This document shows positions 19,004-29,700 of a DNA stretch of 64,000 nt, in pieces. A program made the position numbers and the translations under genes. The stretch is from RQOF01 sp964461135 (GTDB lineage Bacteria; Calditrichota; Calditrichia; RBG-13-44-9): positions 48,203 through 112,202 of the forward strand of contig CAYWTB010000006.1 of the NCBI GenBank assembly GCA_964461135.1, given 5' to 3'. Numbering within the stretch: the stretch's first letter is position 1; every line of letters starts with the position of its first letter. Below the pieces are notes generated by a model. The model did not search any database. It was not told where the DNA came from and worked only from the letters and a program-made list of their open reading frames with translations.

Positions 19004-20107
19004 CAGACCATCCAGATAGCCACCAATCAAATTAACAATGGTTATTTTTTATTATCCGAAGGAGATAAAGAAAAAATGGGCATGAATGGCTTTTGTATTC
19101 TGGACAAGGATCTGAATATTCACTCCTACAATCATCATTTTTTGAATCTGCTTGAAATTGAACCCGGCAAGACTGTCGAATCCAGAATCATGCGGATCTT
19201 TAAAGATAATCATCCGTTGTATAATATTATTAAAGCAGTGGGTAATAATGATACTCTGGAGACCGAAGGCGATTTTCAAATAGTTTTGTCTCAACAGAAA
19301 CAACGGAATTATCATATTCAGATATTAAATACCCCTTATTATAAAAAAGAACCCTTTACCCTAGTAATGATTTCCGAGCCTGAAGAGGGGGGCTTAAATA
19401 ATATTCATTTGAATCGGAGTCTTAAATATAATGCAATTAACAAACTGGCCGCCAGTCTGGCGCATGAAATCAGAAATCCCCTGAGTTCACTGGCCATTCA
19501 TGCAGAGATATTGGATAACACATTATCCAATATCTCTCTGCTTCCGGATAAATCGGCACGGATAAAAAAATCCATTAATATTGTTCAGTCTGAACTGGAG
19601 AGAGTAACCAGATTGATTGAACATTTTTTTAAATTGGCCAGAATGGGAAACAATGAACCCACTTATGAGGATATAAACAGTATTTTAAGGGAAATTTATG
19701 AATTAATCCGGCAGCATTGTTATGAGCAGGGGCTGAAACTTGAAATGAGTCTTGAGGATGATATACCCTTTGTTCATATTAACCGCGACCGACTGATAGA
19801 GGTATTACTGAATATCATTATAAATGCACTTGAATCCATGAAAGAGGGCGGCAAACTAACCATCAGATCTCAGAAACTTGGCACCAAAAGTTATATTTAT
19901 ATTGAGGATAAGGGGTGCGGCATTCCTGAAAGTATCAAAAAAAATATATTCACCAGATTTATTTCGAACAAGGAGAATGGCGGAGGAGCCAGCTTATTGC
20001 TGGCGCGAAAGATTATAGAAGAAATGGGAGGTAAAATCTCATTTACCTCGGAAAATGGCACCGGCTCTGCTTTTGTGATTGAATTACAAAAAGCCATGAA
20101 ATTTTAA
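19001..20107 (+). CDS. Sensor histidine kinase (NtrB-like)
   Basis: The protein has 368 residues. There is no membrane segment, so it is a soluble sensor. Residues 28-125 resemble a PAS domain (FCILDKDLNIHSYNHHFLNL). The dimerisation/phosphoacceptor helix carries His155 in AASLAHEIRNPLSS. The ATP-binding domain shows N275 in the N box, G1 box DKGCGIPE (303-310) and a short G2 box. The G2 box reads GGGASLLLA rather than GxGLGLxIA, a departure that may lower activity. It lies 12 bp upstream of an NtrC-type regulator gene, its evident partner. ATP phosphorylates His155 and the phosphate passes to Asp54 of that regulator. Confidence 0.88.
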   Translation: MQTIQIATNQINNGYFLLSEGDKEKMGMNGFCILDKDLNIHSYNHHFLNLLEIEPGKTVESRIMRIFKDNHPLYNIIKAVGNNDTLETEGDFQIVLSQQKQRNYHIQILNTPYYKKEPFTLVMISEPEEGGLNNIHLNRSLKYNAINKLAASLAHEIRNPLSSLAIHAEILDNTLSNISLLPDKSARIKKSINIVQSELERVTRLIEHFFKLARMGNNEPTYEDINSILREIYELIRQHCYEQGLKLEMSLEDDIPFVHINRDRLIEVLLNIIINALESMKEGGKLTIRSQKLGTKSYIYIEDKGCGIPESIKKNIFTRFISNKENGGGASLLLARKIIEEMGGKISFTSENGTGSAFVIELQKAMKF

Positions 20108-20119
20108 AGTGGAACAAGC

Positions 20120-21481
20120 ATGGAAAAGAATCGAATTTTAATAATAGATGACGATGAAAACCTCCGGGACGGTCTCATAAATTTGCTGGGATTGCAAGGG
20201 TTTGAAGTCAAGGGTGCGCCTGACGGGAAGGTGGCGATTGAGATGCTGGAAGACCAGGTTTTTGATCTCATCATTACTGATTATAAGATGCAGGAAATGG
20301 ACGGGATGAGGTTTTTAAAGACCATTAGCCGCCAGTCACCTACTCTTAAGGTAATCATGATTACCGGCTACGGATCCATTGAACATGCAGTGGAGGCTAT
20401 GCAAGCAGGTGCATTAAATTATATCTCCAAACCAGTCAATCCCCAAAAACTTATTCAGATTGTGGAAGATTCACTGGCAACTCCCAATAGTGATATCATC
20501 TCAAAAGACAGCAACAAAATACTTACCAAGATGAGACATTTTCAGGACATGGTTGGACTCAGCAAACCGATGCAGACGGTGTATCGTAAAATACAGGAAG
20601 TAGCTCCCACTGTCATTCCGGTTTTAATCCTGGGTGAAAGCGGAACCGGCAAGGAACTGGTGGCACGGGCTATCCATGACATATCACCCCGGCATGAAGG
20701 AACATTCGTTGCTGTCAATACCGGCGGCATTCCCAAGGATTTGATTGCCAGTGAACTGTTCGGCCATCTGAAGGGGGCTTACACCGGTGCCATATCAGAT
20801 AAGAAGGGAAAATTCGAGGAAGCTCATGATGGATCGCTTTTCCTGGATGAAATCAGTACCATGAGTATTCCGGTTCAAATATCGCTGCTGCGGGTTTTGG
20901 AAACCAGTGTTATTGAACGGGTAGGCAGTACCAGACCCATTAAGGTGAATGTGCGCATCATATGCGCCAGTAATGAAAACCTGCAGGAGTTGATTAAACA
21001 GCAGAAATTCCGTGAAGACCTTTATTATCGTTTAAACGTGGTGAATATTGAATTACCCCCACTTAGAAAAAGGAAACAGGATCTGCCACATCTGGTTAAA
21101 TATTTCAGAGCTCTATTCAATCTGGAGCTGAATAAGAATATCACCGAAATAACACCTGAAGCTATGCAAATCCTGAAGGATTACAGCTGGCCGGGAAATA
21201 TCAGGGAATTGCGTAATGTCCTGCTGAGAGCTGTCTTATCGGCAGAAAATATTATTGAGGTAAAACATCTGCCATCGGAACTGACCGAAAGCCGGGTAGG
21301 ATCAGAAATTATCACTTTCCGTGCGGGAACACCCCTGTCAGAAGTTGAGAAAATCATGATACTTGAGACACTGCAGGCGGTGAAAGGAAATAAACTTAGA
21401 GCAGCGCAGGTCCTGGGAATTACCCGGCGTTCTCTTTATAACAAGCTGGAAGACTACCATATTGACAATAAAAATCTGTAA
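20120..21481 (+). CDS. NtrC-family sigma-54 response regulator
   Basis: The protein has 453 residues in the canonical three-domain order. The receiver has acidic residues D10-D12, phospho-acceptor Asp54 (IITDYKM) and Lys in the YISKPVNP loop. The AAA+ domain has Walker A GESGTGKE, GAYTGA as the sigma-54-contacting loop, SLFLDEIS as Walker B and PPLRKRKQDLPHL. The C-terminal Fis-type helix-turn-helix is GNKLRAAQVLGITRRSLYNKL. It activates sigma-54 promoters after phosphorylation by the kinase 12 bp upstream. The sigma-54 promoter-like sequence directly downstream (21566) is a plausible target. Confidence 0.93.
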   Translation: MEKNRILIIDDDENLRDGLINLLGLQGFEVKGAPDGKVAIEMLEDQVFDLIITDYKMQEMDGMRFLKTISRQSPTLKVIMITGYGSIEHAVEAMQAGALNYISKPVNPQKLIQIVEDSLATPNSDIISKDSNKILTKMRHFQDMVGLSKPMQTVYRKIQEVAPTVIPVLILGESGTGKELVARAIHDISPRHEGTFVAVNTGGIPKDLIASELFGHLKGAYTGAISDKKGKFEEAHDGSLFLDEISTMSIPVQISLLRVLETSVIERVGSTRPIKVNVRIICASNENLQELIKQQKFREDLYYRLNVVNIELPPLRKRKQDLPHLVKYFRALFNLELNKNITEITPEAMQILKDYSWPGNIRELRNVLLRAVLSAENIIEVKHLPSELTESRVGSEIITFRAGTPLSEVEKIMILETLQAVKGNKLRAAQVLGITRRSLYNKLEDYHIDNKNL

Positions 21482-21565
21482 AAGATCTGCACATTTTCCG
21501 GTTTAATCTCCCCTGCTTTACTTCCAGAATATTAATTGTGCTAATGATTTAAGCTGGTCGGCATC

Positions 21566-21580
21566 TGGCAGGAAATTTGC
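21566..21580 (+). promoter_or_regulatory. Sigma-54 promoter (-24/-12) upstream of the receiver gene
   Basis: TGGCAG-N5-TTGC has the invariant GG and GC doublets at exactly the required spacing (ten bases between them). The predicted transcription start would fall near 21592, about 27 bases before the receiver ATG. A hairpin GTCTG-CGTA-CAGAC sits at 21584-21597 at that site. The gene immediately upstream encodes a sigma-54 activator, which makes the call more likely. Confidence 0.7.
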
Positions 21581-21618
21581 TTTGTCTGCGTACAGACGCA
21601 AATGTTCATGGAGGTTAA

Positions 21619-21990
21619 ATGAAAAGGATATTATTAGCAGATGACGATAAAAATGTCAACCGCAGTGTTGATATTCTTCTGACCCTGGACGGATATGAAA
21701 CCATGTCTGTGTATAACGGGGAAGAAGCCCTCCAGAAACTCCTGCAGCAAAAATTTGATCTGCTTATTACCGATCTGATCATGCCTAAACTGGACGGAAT
21801 CGAGCTCATCGCAAAAATCCGGAAATTCAACTCTGATTTGCCCATTATTGTGGTTTCGGGACAACTGAACGAGAAACTCATAAAATTACTGAAGAAGAAT
21901 AAAATTCAGTGCGTCTTACCGAAACCAATAAATCCAGCCAGGTTCCGCAAAATGGTCAACAAAGCTTTCAGAACCCGCTCAGACAATTAA
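21619..21990 (+). CDS. Single-domain response regulator (CheY-like receiver)
   Basis: The protein has 123 residues and is only a receiver domain. It has acidic residues at 8-10 (ADDD), phospho-acceptor Asp52 (LITDLIMPKLDG), a Thr/Ser switch position in VVSGQ and Lys in VLPKPINP. There is no output domain, so it acts through protein contacts or as a phosphate sink or relay. GGAGG five bases before the ATG is strong. It has its own sigma-54-type promoter and probably depends on the NtrC-type protein encoded just before it. This links it to the same signalling pathway. Confidence 0.9.
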   Translation: MKRILLADDDKNVNRSVDILLTLDGYETMSVYNGEEALQKLLQQKFDLLITDLIMPKLDGIELIAKIRKFNSDLPIIVVSGQLNEKLIKLLKKNKIQCVLPKPINPARFRKMVNKAFRTRSDN

Positions 21991-22040
21991 TTTAATTAAA
22001 GCCAGCCACCGTTACAGAACCTCTTTCAGCCTGCTCAGAT

Positions 22041-23528
22041 TTAAAAAACAGGGGTGGTTAAGTAAAAATATACACTGATAATTATTGCTGCCATCAGATT
22101 GAGCCAGATTCCGATTCTAACCATTATCTGGATGGAAATAAAGTTTGAGCCAAAGACAATGGCATTGGGTGGAGTTGCCACCGGCAGCATGAATGCACAG
22201 GAACTGGCAACGGTAGCCGGTAGCATGAGCATAAAAGGATTCAGATTCAGGTTGACAGCCAGAGCTGCCATTATCGGCAACAAGGTGGTGGCCACTGCTG
22301 TATTCGAGGTGAATTCTGTAAACATGGCAACGCTGATTGATAGAAGAAAAAGCATTAATAAAAGGGGCAGATTTCCAACAAATTCAAGCTGATTCCCAAT
22401 AAATTCCGCCAACCCGGTTTGTTGAATACCTTCCGCCAGGGCAAAACCCCCTCCGAAAAGAAGCAGTATGTCCCAGGGTATCTGAAATATATTCCGGAGC
22501 TTCAGCAATGCACGGGTTCCTGATTCATCCCTGACGTGAATAGTAAATAACAGGATAGCCATACCGATCGCTATTGTACTGTCCTGAATCCGGTTGCCCA
22601 GTCCCAGAAGACTTGGCCATCCCGGTATTGTCAGTATACCCAGATCAATATCCGAGCGAAATATCCAGAGAAAGGCAGTAAGGATGAAGATGCTTAACAC
22701 CCATTTTTGCGGAGAAGTTAAGGGCCCTAATTCTTTATATTTTTGTTTGAAATAACTTCCCGCCTGAGCGGGTGGTAAATCCTTGTTTTTAAGAACAACA
22801 TAACCCAGATACAACCATATGGTTACAAGCAGTAGAAGGGACAAAGGCAACATATGGAGCATCCATTTGAAAAAAGTCAGTCCGGACTGGTAAGGGAAAA
22901 ATTTATTAAAAATTCCCATAAAAATGATATTGGGAGGTGTGCCGATAAGTGTAGCTATCCCACCCATGCTGCTGCCATAAGCAATTCCCAACAGAAGCAC
23001 CGCCGCAAAGGTTGCATAACTTTTTTTCCCTCCACCCCGTTCCTCCTGCATCTGGCCGATTACAGCGGTCGCAATGGGAAGCATCATGATTGCAGTGGCT
23101 GTATTGCTGATCCACATGGATAATAATGCCGAAACCAGCATGAATGCCAGAAATACCCTGCGCGGATTGCTGCCCAGCAAAGAGATGGTAAACAGAGCAA
23201 ACCGGCGGTGAAGATTCCATTCCTGCAGGGCTACTGCGATAAAAAATCCTCCCATAAAAAGAAATACCAGGTGATCCATATAATTGCCGGAAACTTCACT
23301 GGTTTTCATGATGCCGGTTAACGGGTATAGAAGAAGTGGAAGAAGGGCGGTGATACCCAATGGAAGGGTTTCGGTCATCCACCAGACAGCCATGAGTATG
23401 GCAATAGCGGCCATTTTACGTGCATCCGGATTGAAATCATCAAAAACGGGAATAAGCAAGATGACAAAAAATAAAAGCAGTCCCACCCAGAATCCTGTTT
23501 TAGCCGGAAAAAAATCAGGGATTTTCAT
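22041..23528 (-). CDS. DASS/SLC13-family sodium-coupled carboxylate transporter
   Basis: The protein has 495 residues from the ATG at 23528. An upstream start at 23564 would add 12 residues that look unlike the family. It has about eleven to twelve membrane segments. Both SNT signatures that bind sodium and carboxylate are present: SNTATAIMMLPIATA in the first half and SNTAVATTLLPIMAA in the second. ATPPNAIVFGS near the C-terminus also fits. The family imports succinate, fumarate, malate, citrate or sulfate with Na+; the exact substrate cannot be read from the sequence. It stands alone between convergent and divergent neighbours. Confidence 0.9.
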   Translation of the reverse strand: MKIPDFFPAKTGFWVGLLLFFVILLIPVFDDFNPDARKMAAIAILMAVWWMTETLPLGITALLPLLLYPLTGIMKTSEVSGNYMDHLVFLFMGGFFIAVALQEWNLHRRFALFTISLLGSNPRRVFLAFMLVSALLSMWISNTATAIMMLPIATAVIGQMQEERGGGKKSYATFAAVLLLGIAYGSSMGGIATLIGTPPNIIFMGIFNKFFPYQSGLTFFKWMLHMLPLSLLLLVTIWLYLGYVVLKNKDLPPAQAGSYFKQKYKELGPLTSPQKWVLSIFILTAFLWIFRSDIDLGILTIPGWPSLLGLGNRIQDSTIAIGMAILLFTIHVRDESGTRALLKLRNIFQIPWDILLLFGGGFALAEGIQQTGLAEFIGNQLEFVGNLPLLLMLFLLSISVAMFTEFTSNTAVATTLLPIMAALAVNLNLNPFMLMLPATVASSCAFMLPVATPPNAIVFGSNFISIQIMVRIGIWLNLMAAIIISVYFYLTTPVF

Positions 23529-23719
23529 GAAATTTACTTTGAATATGAATGATACCGTCACCAATAATATACGGAAATATTATGTGAACAAAAAAGTAGC
23601 TAAAATTTTCATAAATATTTTTGAAACTTTTAAGACTTCCATGCGTCAAATAACATTCGATTTTCGACTAATTATGAATATAGTTGAAAGTATTAATTTA
23701 ATCAGACAGGTAATGAATA

Positions 23720-24319
23720 GTGGAAAATAACGATCATAAAAAAAGAGATGCTATTAAAACTGCCGCCAAAAAGCTGTTTTTCCAGTTTGGCATGTCCAAA
23801 ACATCCATGGAGGATATTGCCCGGCAATCTCACATGGCAAAACCTTCACTTTATTATTATTATCCCAGCAAAGAATCTATCTTCAATGAAATTGTCATTG
23901 ACGAGGCACACTCTTTTATCAATCATGTGGAGAAAAAAATTTCTGCGGATCTGCCGGCGGACCAGAAGATAATGTTTTTCTTCCGAACAGTTTATCATGA
24001 TTTAAAGCATTATATCAGAGAATTAAAACAACTGCCGGATACACTTTATGAATCCTATCCTCATGGACGGCCCATAATTGACAAAATAAATGAACTTTTC
24101 AGGGAGAAATTGAAACCCATTCTGCAGGAAGGAGAAGAAAATGGTAACCTATATTACACTGATGAAGAAACAACCCTTTCTGCCATTATAGTGATGACAG
24201 ATTTTCTCAATTTAGACTGGATGAGGCGTTTTCCGGAAGAGGTGAGGGACAAAATTGTCGAAAAAGTAATTGAAATTATCCTTAACGGAATCAGGAGGAA
24301 TACAAAATATGAAAGTTAA
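23720..24319 (+). CDS. TetR/AcrR-family regulator of the efflux operon
   Basis: The protein has 199 residues and starts at GTG. The N-terminal helix-turn-helix is typical: AAKKLFFQFGMSKTSMEDIARQSHMAKPSLYYYYPSKE, split over helices 1-4 at about residues 10-50. The C-terminal ligand-binding half is variable, as usual. Its 3' end overlaps the TolC gene by 11 bases, so the regulator is the first gene of the efflux operon. It probably represses its own operon and is released by a substrate of the pump; that is inference from the context. Confidence 0.9.
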   Translation: MENNDHKKRDAIKTAAKKLFFQFGMSKTSMEDIARQSHMAKPSLYYYYPSKESIFNEIVIDEAHSFINHVEKKISADLPADQKIMFFFRTVYHDLKHYIRELKQLPDTLYESYPHGRPIIDKINELFREKLKPILQEGEENGNLYYTDEETTLSAIIVMTDFLNLDWMRRFPEEVRDKIVEKVIEIILNGIRRNTKYES

Positions 24320-25634
24320 GATAATATTTTTGATGCTCTTATACCTGTTCGCAGGCAGATGGCTCTCAGCGTCTACCTATGATCTTCCCGCCATTCTGGA
24401 ACTGGCTGATAAAAATAATAAAGAAATTAAATTAGCACGTTCCAATCTGGAATTTGCCAATGCCATGCGCAAGGAAGCTATTTCTCAGGCATTACCCCAG
24501 GTGAATGCCGACCTGCAATATAACCGGAATTTTTTAAAGAATAAGTTCTTTTTTACTGTAACCGACAGTAATGGGGTTCAGCAGACACAAAGTTTTACTG
24601 TTTCCTTTGATAACGATTACCAGTTTACGGCTTCTCTAAACCAGACCTTGTTCGGTTTCGGAAAGATCGGAAATGCCATCAGGGCAGCCAATTATTTCAA
24701 AACATACAGCCAGCTGGGATATACATCCGACTATAACACCATTATTACAGAAATTAAAAAGGCTTTTTATCAGGTTCTGTTGCTCCAAAAAGTATGGGAT
24801 GTGGCTGTGGAATCCGAAAAAAGTGCCTTGGAGAATTATGAAAATATAAATATAAAATTTGAAAGTGGCGCTGTCTCTGAATTTGATCTTCTGCAGGCAG
24901 AAACCCGCTGGCAGAACTCCATTCCTCTTACTACCCAGGCCCGGAAAGACTATGAGGTGGCTTTAAATAATCTCAAAGCCCTGGTAGATATACCCCTGCG
25001 GGAGGAAGTGGAACTGGTAGGAGGCTTACAGACCTTCCCTGCCCTGCCCGATTCCATTGGTTACGAAACAGTATTTGAGCAGCGGCCGGATTATAACGCC
25101 CTGTTATGGGAACAAAAACTGCAGGAGAAACGGGTTGCGGTGGAAAAGTCCAATTACTATCCCACCCTTTTGGGAAATTTAACCTATCTCTATACTGCCA
25201 GTTCAAATGAATTCAGGCTGGCTAATAAAAACGACAATCTGATCCTTGGTGTGTCCCTTCGTGTCCCCATTTTCACCGGTTTTTACACCAGCGCCCAGGT
25301 GCAAAAAGCACGCATCGATGTGGAGAGAGTCCGGACGCGGATCAGCAAAGCCAATGATGATGTACGCATCGAAATGCAGAATATTACCCTGAGATTGCGG
25401 GAATCCCGTCAGCGAATTGATGCCGCCCAGAAAAGCATCGAGACCGCCAGACGGGCCTATGAGATTGCTGAAACCCGGGTGGATAACGGCCTGGCTACCC
25501 AGCTGGAATTCCGGGAAAGCCGGGTAGATCTGGACCGGGCTCAGGTTAATTTCTATTATGCAATCTACGATTACCTCGATGCGTATTTCGACTGGCAAAG
25601 AGCAACCGGGATAGTAAACAGACGGGGAATTTAA
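24309..25634 (+). CDS. TolC-family outer-membrane efflux protein
   Basis: The protein has 441 residues. The start at 24309 is preferred because AGGAGG lies ten bases upstream and a signal peptide (IIFLMLLYLFAGRWLSAS) follows directly. The body has the two-fold TolC pattern of long coiled helices and short beta strands: ELADKNNKEIKLARSNLEFA, QALPQVNADLQYN, TQARKDYEVALNNLKALVD and its second-half counterpart ending in QLEFRESRVDLDRAQVNFYYAIYDYLDA. It forms the outer-membrane channel of the tripartite pump encoded by the next two genes. Confidence 0.92.
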   Translation: MKVKIIFLMLLYLFAGRWLSASTYDLPAILELADKNNKEIKLARSNLEFANAMRKEAISQALPQVNADLQYNRNFLKNKFFFTVTDSNGVQQTQSFTVSFDNDYQFTASLNQTLFGFGKIGNAIRAANYFKTYSQLGYTSDYNTIITEIKKAFYQVLLLQKVWDVAVESEKSALENYENINIKFESGAVSEFDLLQAETRWQNSIPLTTQARKDYEVALNNLKALVDIPLREEVELVGGLQTFPALPDSIGYETVFEQRPDYNALLWEQKLQEKRVAVEKSNYYPTLLGNLTYLYTASSNEFRLANKNDNLILGVSLRVPIFTGFYTSAQVQKARIDVERVRTRISKANDDVRIEMQNITLRLRESRQRIDAAQKSIETARRAYEIAETRVDNGLATQLEFRESRVDLDRAQVNFYYAIYDYLDAYFDWQRATGIVNRRGI

Positions 25635-25678
25635 ATAGCAAATAAAGACACAAAATTAAGAATATACGTGGAGGATTT

Positions 25679-26716
25679 ATGAAAAAATTATATGTCTTCG
25701 TTACTGCCATACTGCTAAGTCTCATTCCACTGCAATGTTCCAGCGATGGTTCCCCCAGTCAAGAAAATGAGGTGGCAAAAGGAATACCCGTACAGACAAT
25801 GAAACTGGAACCACGGCCGTTTTCTGAATATCTTCAACTCACCGGGACATTAGAAGCCAGGAATCGCATCAAAATCATAGCCGAGGAAGCCGGAAGTTTG
25901 CAGAAAATTATCCGGGATAAAGGAAGTATTGTAAGAGAGGGAGACACGCTGGCTATAATTGAAAATAAAATAATTCAGGCCAGTTATAACGAGGCCAGAG
26001 CAACCCTGAATCAAGCTGAGCTGGATTACAGTACTAAAAATGTTTTATATGGAAAAAAGGCCATTTCAGAAAATGAATACCTGGCTGCAAAGTATGGACT
26101 GGAAAGAGCACGTGCATCCTATGAATTAAATACAGCACGGTATTCCAAATTATATATTACAGCACCGCTCAATGGTTATATAAATGACCGCATGTACGAT
26201 CTGGGAGCTTATGTACTTCCCGCTACCCCCTTATTTGATTTTATTGATAACGCCTCTATGAAAATAATTGCCGGTGTGGCCGAACGCTTTATCAGTGATA
26301 TCAGAATCGGTACTCCCGCCATTATCACATTTGATGCGTTTCCCGATACCACCATTGAAAGTAATGTTTTTTATGTCCATAAAAGTATCGATGACGAAAG
26401 CCGAACGTTTCAGATTGAGATTAGGATTCCCAATCCTAAGCGAAAACTGGCACCTCAGATGATTGCCAATGTGAAACTCCTGCGCCGTTCATATGAAAAT
26501 CAAATTGTTATTCCACTTGACGCCGTTATAGAATCGGAAGAAGGACGGTATGTTTTCGTGGTCTCGAAGGAAAATACGGCCAGAAAAATGCCCCTTGAAT
26601 TGCTGGCCATTTATGAAGACAGTGTATTGGTTCAAGGCCTGGAAGCCAACGAGGAACTGATTGTGATTGGACAACAGGAACTTACCGAGGGCGACCAACT
26701 GGTTGTACATAATTAA
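25679..26716 (+). CDS. RND efflux periplasmic adaptor (membrane fusion protein)
   Basis: The protein has 345 residues. The N-terminal signal (FVTAILLSLIPLQCSS) ends in a cysteine that may be lipidated, although the lipobox is imperfect. The adaptor domains follow in order: a lipoyl half (LTGTLEARNRIKIIAEEAGSL), a short alpha hairpin (about residues 100-145), the second lipoyl half (ITAPLNGYINDRMYDLGAYV), then beta-barrel and membrane-proximal parts. It connects the inner-membrane pump to the TolC channel. It lies 44 bp after tolC and 42 bp before the pump gene. Confidence 0.92.
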   Translation: MKKLYVFVTAILLSLIPLQCSSDGSPSQENEVAKGIPVQTMKLEPRPFSEYLQLTGTLEARNRIKIIAEEAGSLQKIIRDKGSIVREGDTLAIIENKIIQASYNEARATLNQAELDYSTKNVLYGKKAISENEYLAAKYGLERARASYELNTARYSKLYITAPLNGYINDRMYDLGAYVLPATPLFDFIDNASMKIIAGVAERFISDIRIGTPAIITFDAFPDTTIESNVFYVHKSIDDESRTFQIEIRIPNPKRKLAPQMIANVKLLRRSYENQIVIPLDAVIESEEGRYVFVVSKENTARKMPLELLAIYEDSVLVQGLEANEELIVIGQQELTEGDQLVVHN

Positions 26717-26758
26717 CAAAATCGACCCATACAGTCTTGAGACAATAGAGAGGCACAT

Positions 26759-29700
26759 ATGAAAATAACAGATTGGAGCATTGATCATAAGGCGAGTGTT
26801 TTCGTCTTACTGATTATTGTAATAATTGCCGGTTTTGTATCCTATATTAATCTTCCGGTAGAGTCTTTCCCACAGATAAAGCAGCCGGTAGTTTTTGTAG
26901 CCATTCCTTATCTGGGAGTGGCTCCCGGGGACATCGAGACACTGGTTACCCAGCCTGTAGAAACTAAGCTGAAAGAAATAACCAAAGTCAAGAAAATGAC
27001 CTCCACCTCCAACGAAGGGATCTCCACCATAACAGTGGAATTTGAGACAGATATGGATATTGATGAAGCGGTTCGGAAGGTGAGGGAAAAAGTGGACCAG
27101 GTTAAACCAGATCTCCCCATGGACATTGAAGAACCTGTAATTCAGGAAATAAATTTTGAAAATATTCCCATCATGCTGGTTAGTATTGTGGGAGAACAAT
27201 CTCTTGTCCGATTAAAGAAAATTGCCGAAGATCTGCAGGATCGCTTTGAACAGATTAACGGAGTACTGGATGTAAAAATATCCGGTGGACTGGAAAGGGA
27301 AGTGAAAATCAATCTTAATCCCTCTCGCCTCAAATATTACAATTTAGGTGTGGAAGATGTAATCTCTTCAATTCGGCGGGAAAATACTACCATTCCCGGA
27401 GGATCGGTTGAAAGTGGTAACCTGAAATATACGGTGCGCATCCCCGGTGAATTCGATTCCATTGAGGAGATTAAGAATGTAGTAGTAAAAATAATCAAGG
27501 GATACCCGATATATGTGCACGATCTTGCCGATGTGGAATTCGGATACAAGGATCAGGTTAGTTATTCCCGCCTTGATAATAGGCCAAGTGTAACCCTTTC
27601 CATTCAGAAAAGAAGCGGCGAAAATATCATCAGGATTGCAGATGAAGTAAAAAGTATCCTGCAAAACTATAAAACAAAGCTGCCGGCCAAGACCAGTTAT
27701 GTTATTCTGGTCGACCAGTCAAAAGACATACGGTCCATGGTAAATGATCTGGAAAATAACATCATTGCAGGTTTACTGCTGGTTATCGGTGTGCTGTATT
27801 TCTTCATGGGTGCCCGGAACGGATTACTGGTAGGAATCGCCATCCCTCTGTCCATGCTACTTTCTTTTGTGGTTGTCAGTCTGATGGGTTACACCTTGAA
27901 TATGATAGTTCTTTTCAGCCTTATTCTGGCTCTGGGAATGCTGGTGGATAATGCCATTGTGATTATTGAAAATATTTACCGGCACTATGAAGAAGGGAAA
28001 TCACTCTATCACGCTGCCAAGGACGCCAGCTCGGAAGTTGGTATTGCCGTGTTTACCTCTACACTTACCACACTGTTTGCCTTCAGCCCGCTCATTTTGT
28101 GGCCGGGCATTGTGGGAGAGTTTATGAAATATCTTCCCATAACACTAATTATCACCCTTTCGTCGTCATTGTTCGTGGCTTTCATTTTCAACCCATCCAT
28201 CGCTTCCTCCTTCATTAAAAAAGATGAAAAGATGAAGAACCTGCTGGGAGACAGGCTTTTGAACTGGCTGATTATCCACTATGAATCCACCTTAAAGTGG
28301 GCCTTGAAAAATCGCTGGAAAACCGTGGGCATGACCATATTCGGTTTTATCGGCATGTTCATTTTATATGGTTTTTTTAATCACGGGGTGGAGTTTTTTC
28401 CTGATCTGGAACCCACTCAGGCCTGGATAAAAGTGGAGGCACCCATCGGCACTCGGCTTGACAGGTCCAATGAGGTGGTGCACGAAATTGAAAAACGCAT
28501 CAAAGAAACTCCTGACATGGACCACTATGTTACCGAAGTGGGAAATGTCTCTGACGATTTCGACCTGGGAGTTGAAGGTGGAAATCCTCATAAATCAAGG
28601 GTTACCATTGATTTTGTTGAAAAATATGAACGATCACAAAGCTCATTCAAGTCCCTGGATGAGATACGGAATAAAGTTGCGGGAATTCCCGGTGTACGGA
28701 TTGATGTATCTAAACCACAGGAGGGTCCACCCACAGGTAATGCTGTGGAAATTCAGATCAAGGGAGAAAATTTTGCTATTTTGGAGCAGGCGGCACTGGA
28801 GATTCAGAGACGGATACGTGATGTGGACGGATTAGCAGATTTGCGCGATAATTATGAAAAGGGGAAACCGGAACTTAGCATTCGCATCGACCGGGAAAAA
28901 GCGGCTCTTCTGGGGTTGAATACTGAGCAGATTGCCAGTACCATACGGACAGCTGTAAACGGATCCAAAGCTTCTGATTACCGGGTGGGGCAGGATGAAT
29001 ATGATATTACGGTGCGATTTTTGAAAGATTTCCGGAAAAGTTATACCGATCTTCTGAATTTAACTATTTTTTATGAGGGTAACCACATCCCCCTGGCGAA
29101 TTTTGCCAGGGTGGAATTTTCCTCCGGATTAAGCAATATCAACCATGTGGATGGAGACCGGGTTGTCACGGTAACGGCAGATGCATTTGGCCGGAGCTCG
29201 GCGGAAGTACTGGCGGATGTAAAAAACCGTTTACAAAATTTCCAGCTTCCCGAAGGTTATACCCTTAGTTATGCCGGACAAAATACAGAACAGAGTGCTG
29301 CTTCCGATTTTCTGAGCCGGGCCTTCCTGGTGGCACTTCTGCTGATATTCTTTGTATTGGTCACCCAGTTTAATTCCATCAGCCTGCCTTTTGTGATCAT
29401 GATTTCGGTCATTCTGTCTTTTTTTGGTGTTTTCTTCGGTCTGTTGATAACATTCAGACCATTTGGCATCATCATGACCGGCATTGGAATCATATCACTG
29501 GCCGGGGTTGTCGTGAATAACGCGATCGTATTAATCGACTACATTCAGAAACTGCGGCAAAGGGGAATGGATAAGAATGATGCGATTATCCTGGCCGGAA
29601 AAACCCGCCTGCGCCCGGTCATTCTGACCGCAGTGACCACCATCCTCGGTTTAATTCCATTAACCGTAGGCATAAATATTGACTTCATCGGATTATTCAA

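Noticed and set aside
23284..23730. 148-residue plus-strand open frame inside the DASS transporter gene
   Set aside because: It is antisense to a well-supported transporter, lacks family features and would run into the TetR start.
27901..27990. Loss of proton relay in the RND pump (Asp to Asn next to the first Asp)
   Set aside because: VDNAIV is common in functional HAE1-type pumps outside the AcrB group, so it is not evidence of inactivation.
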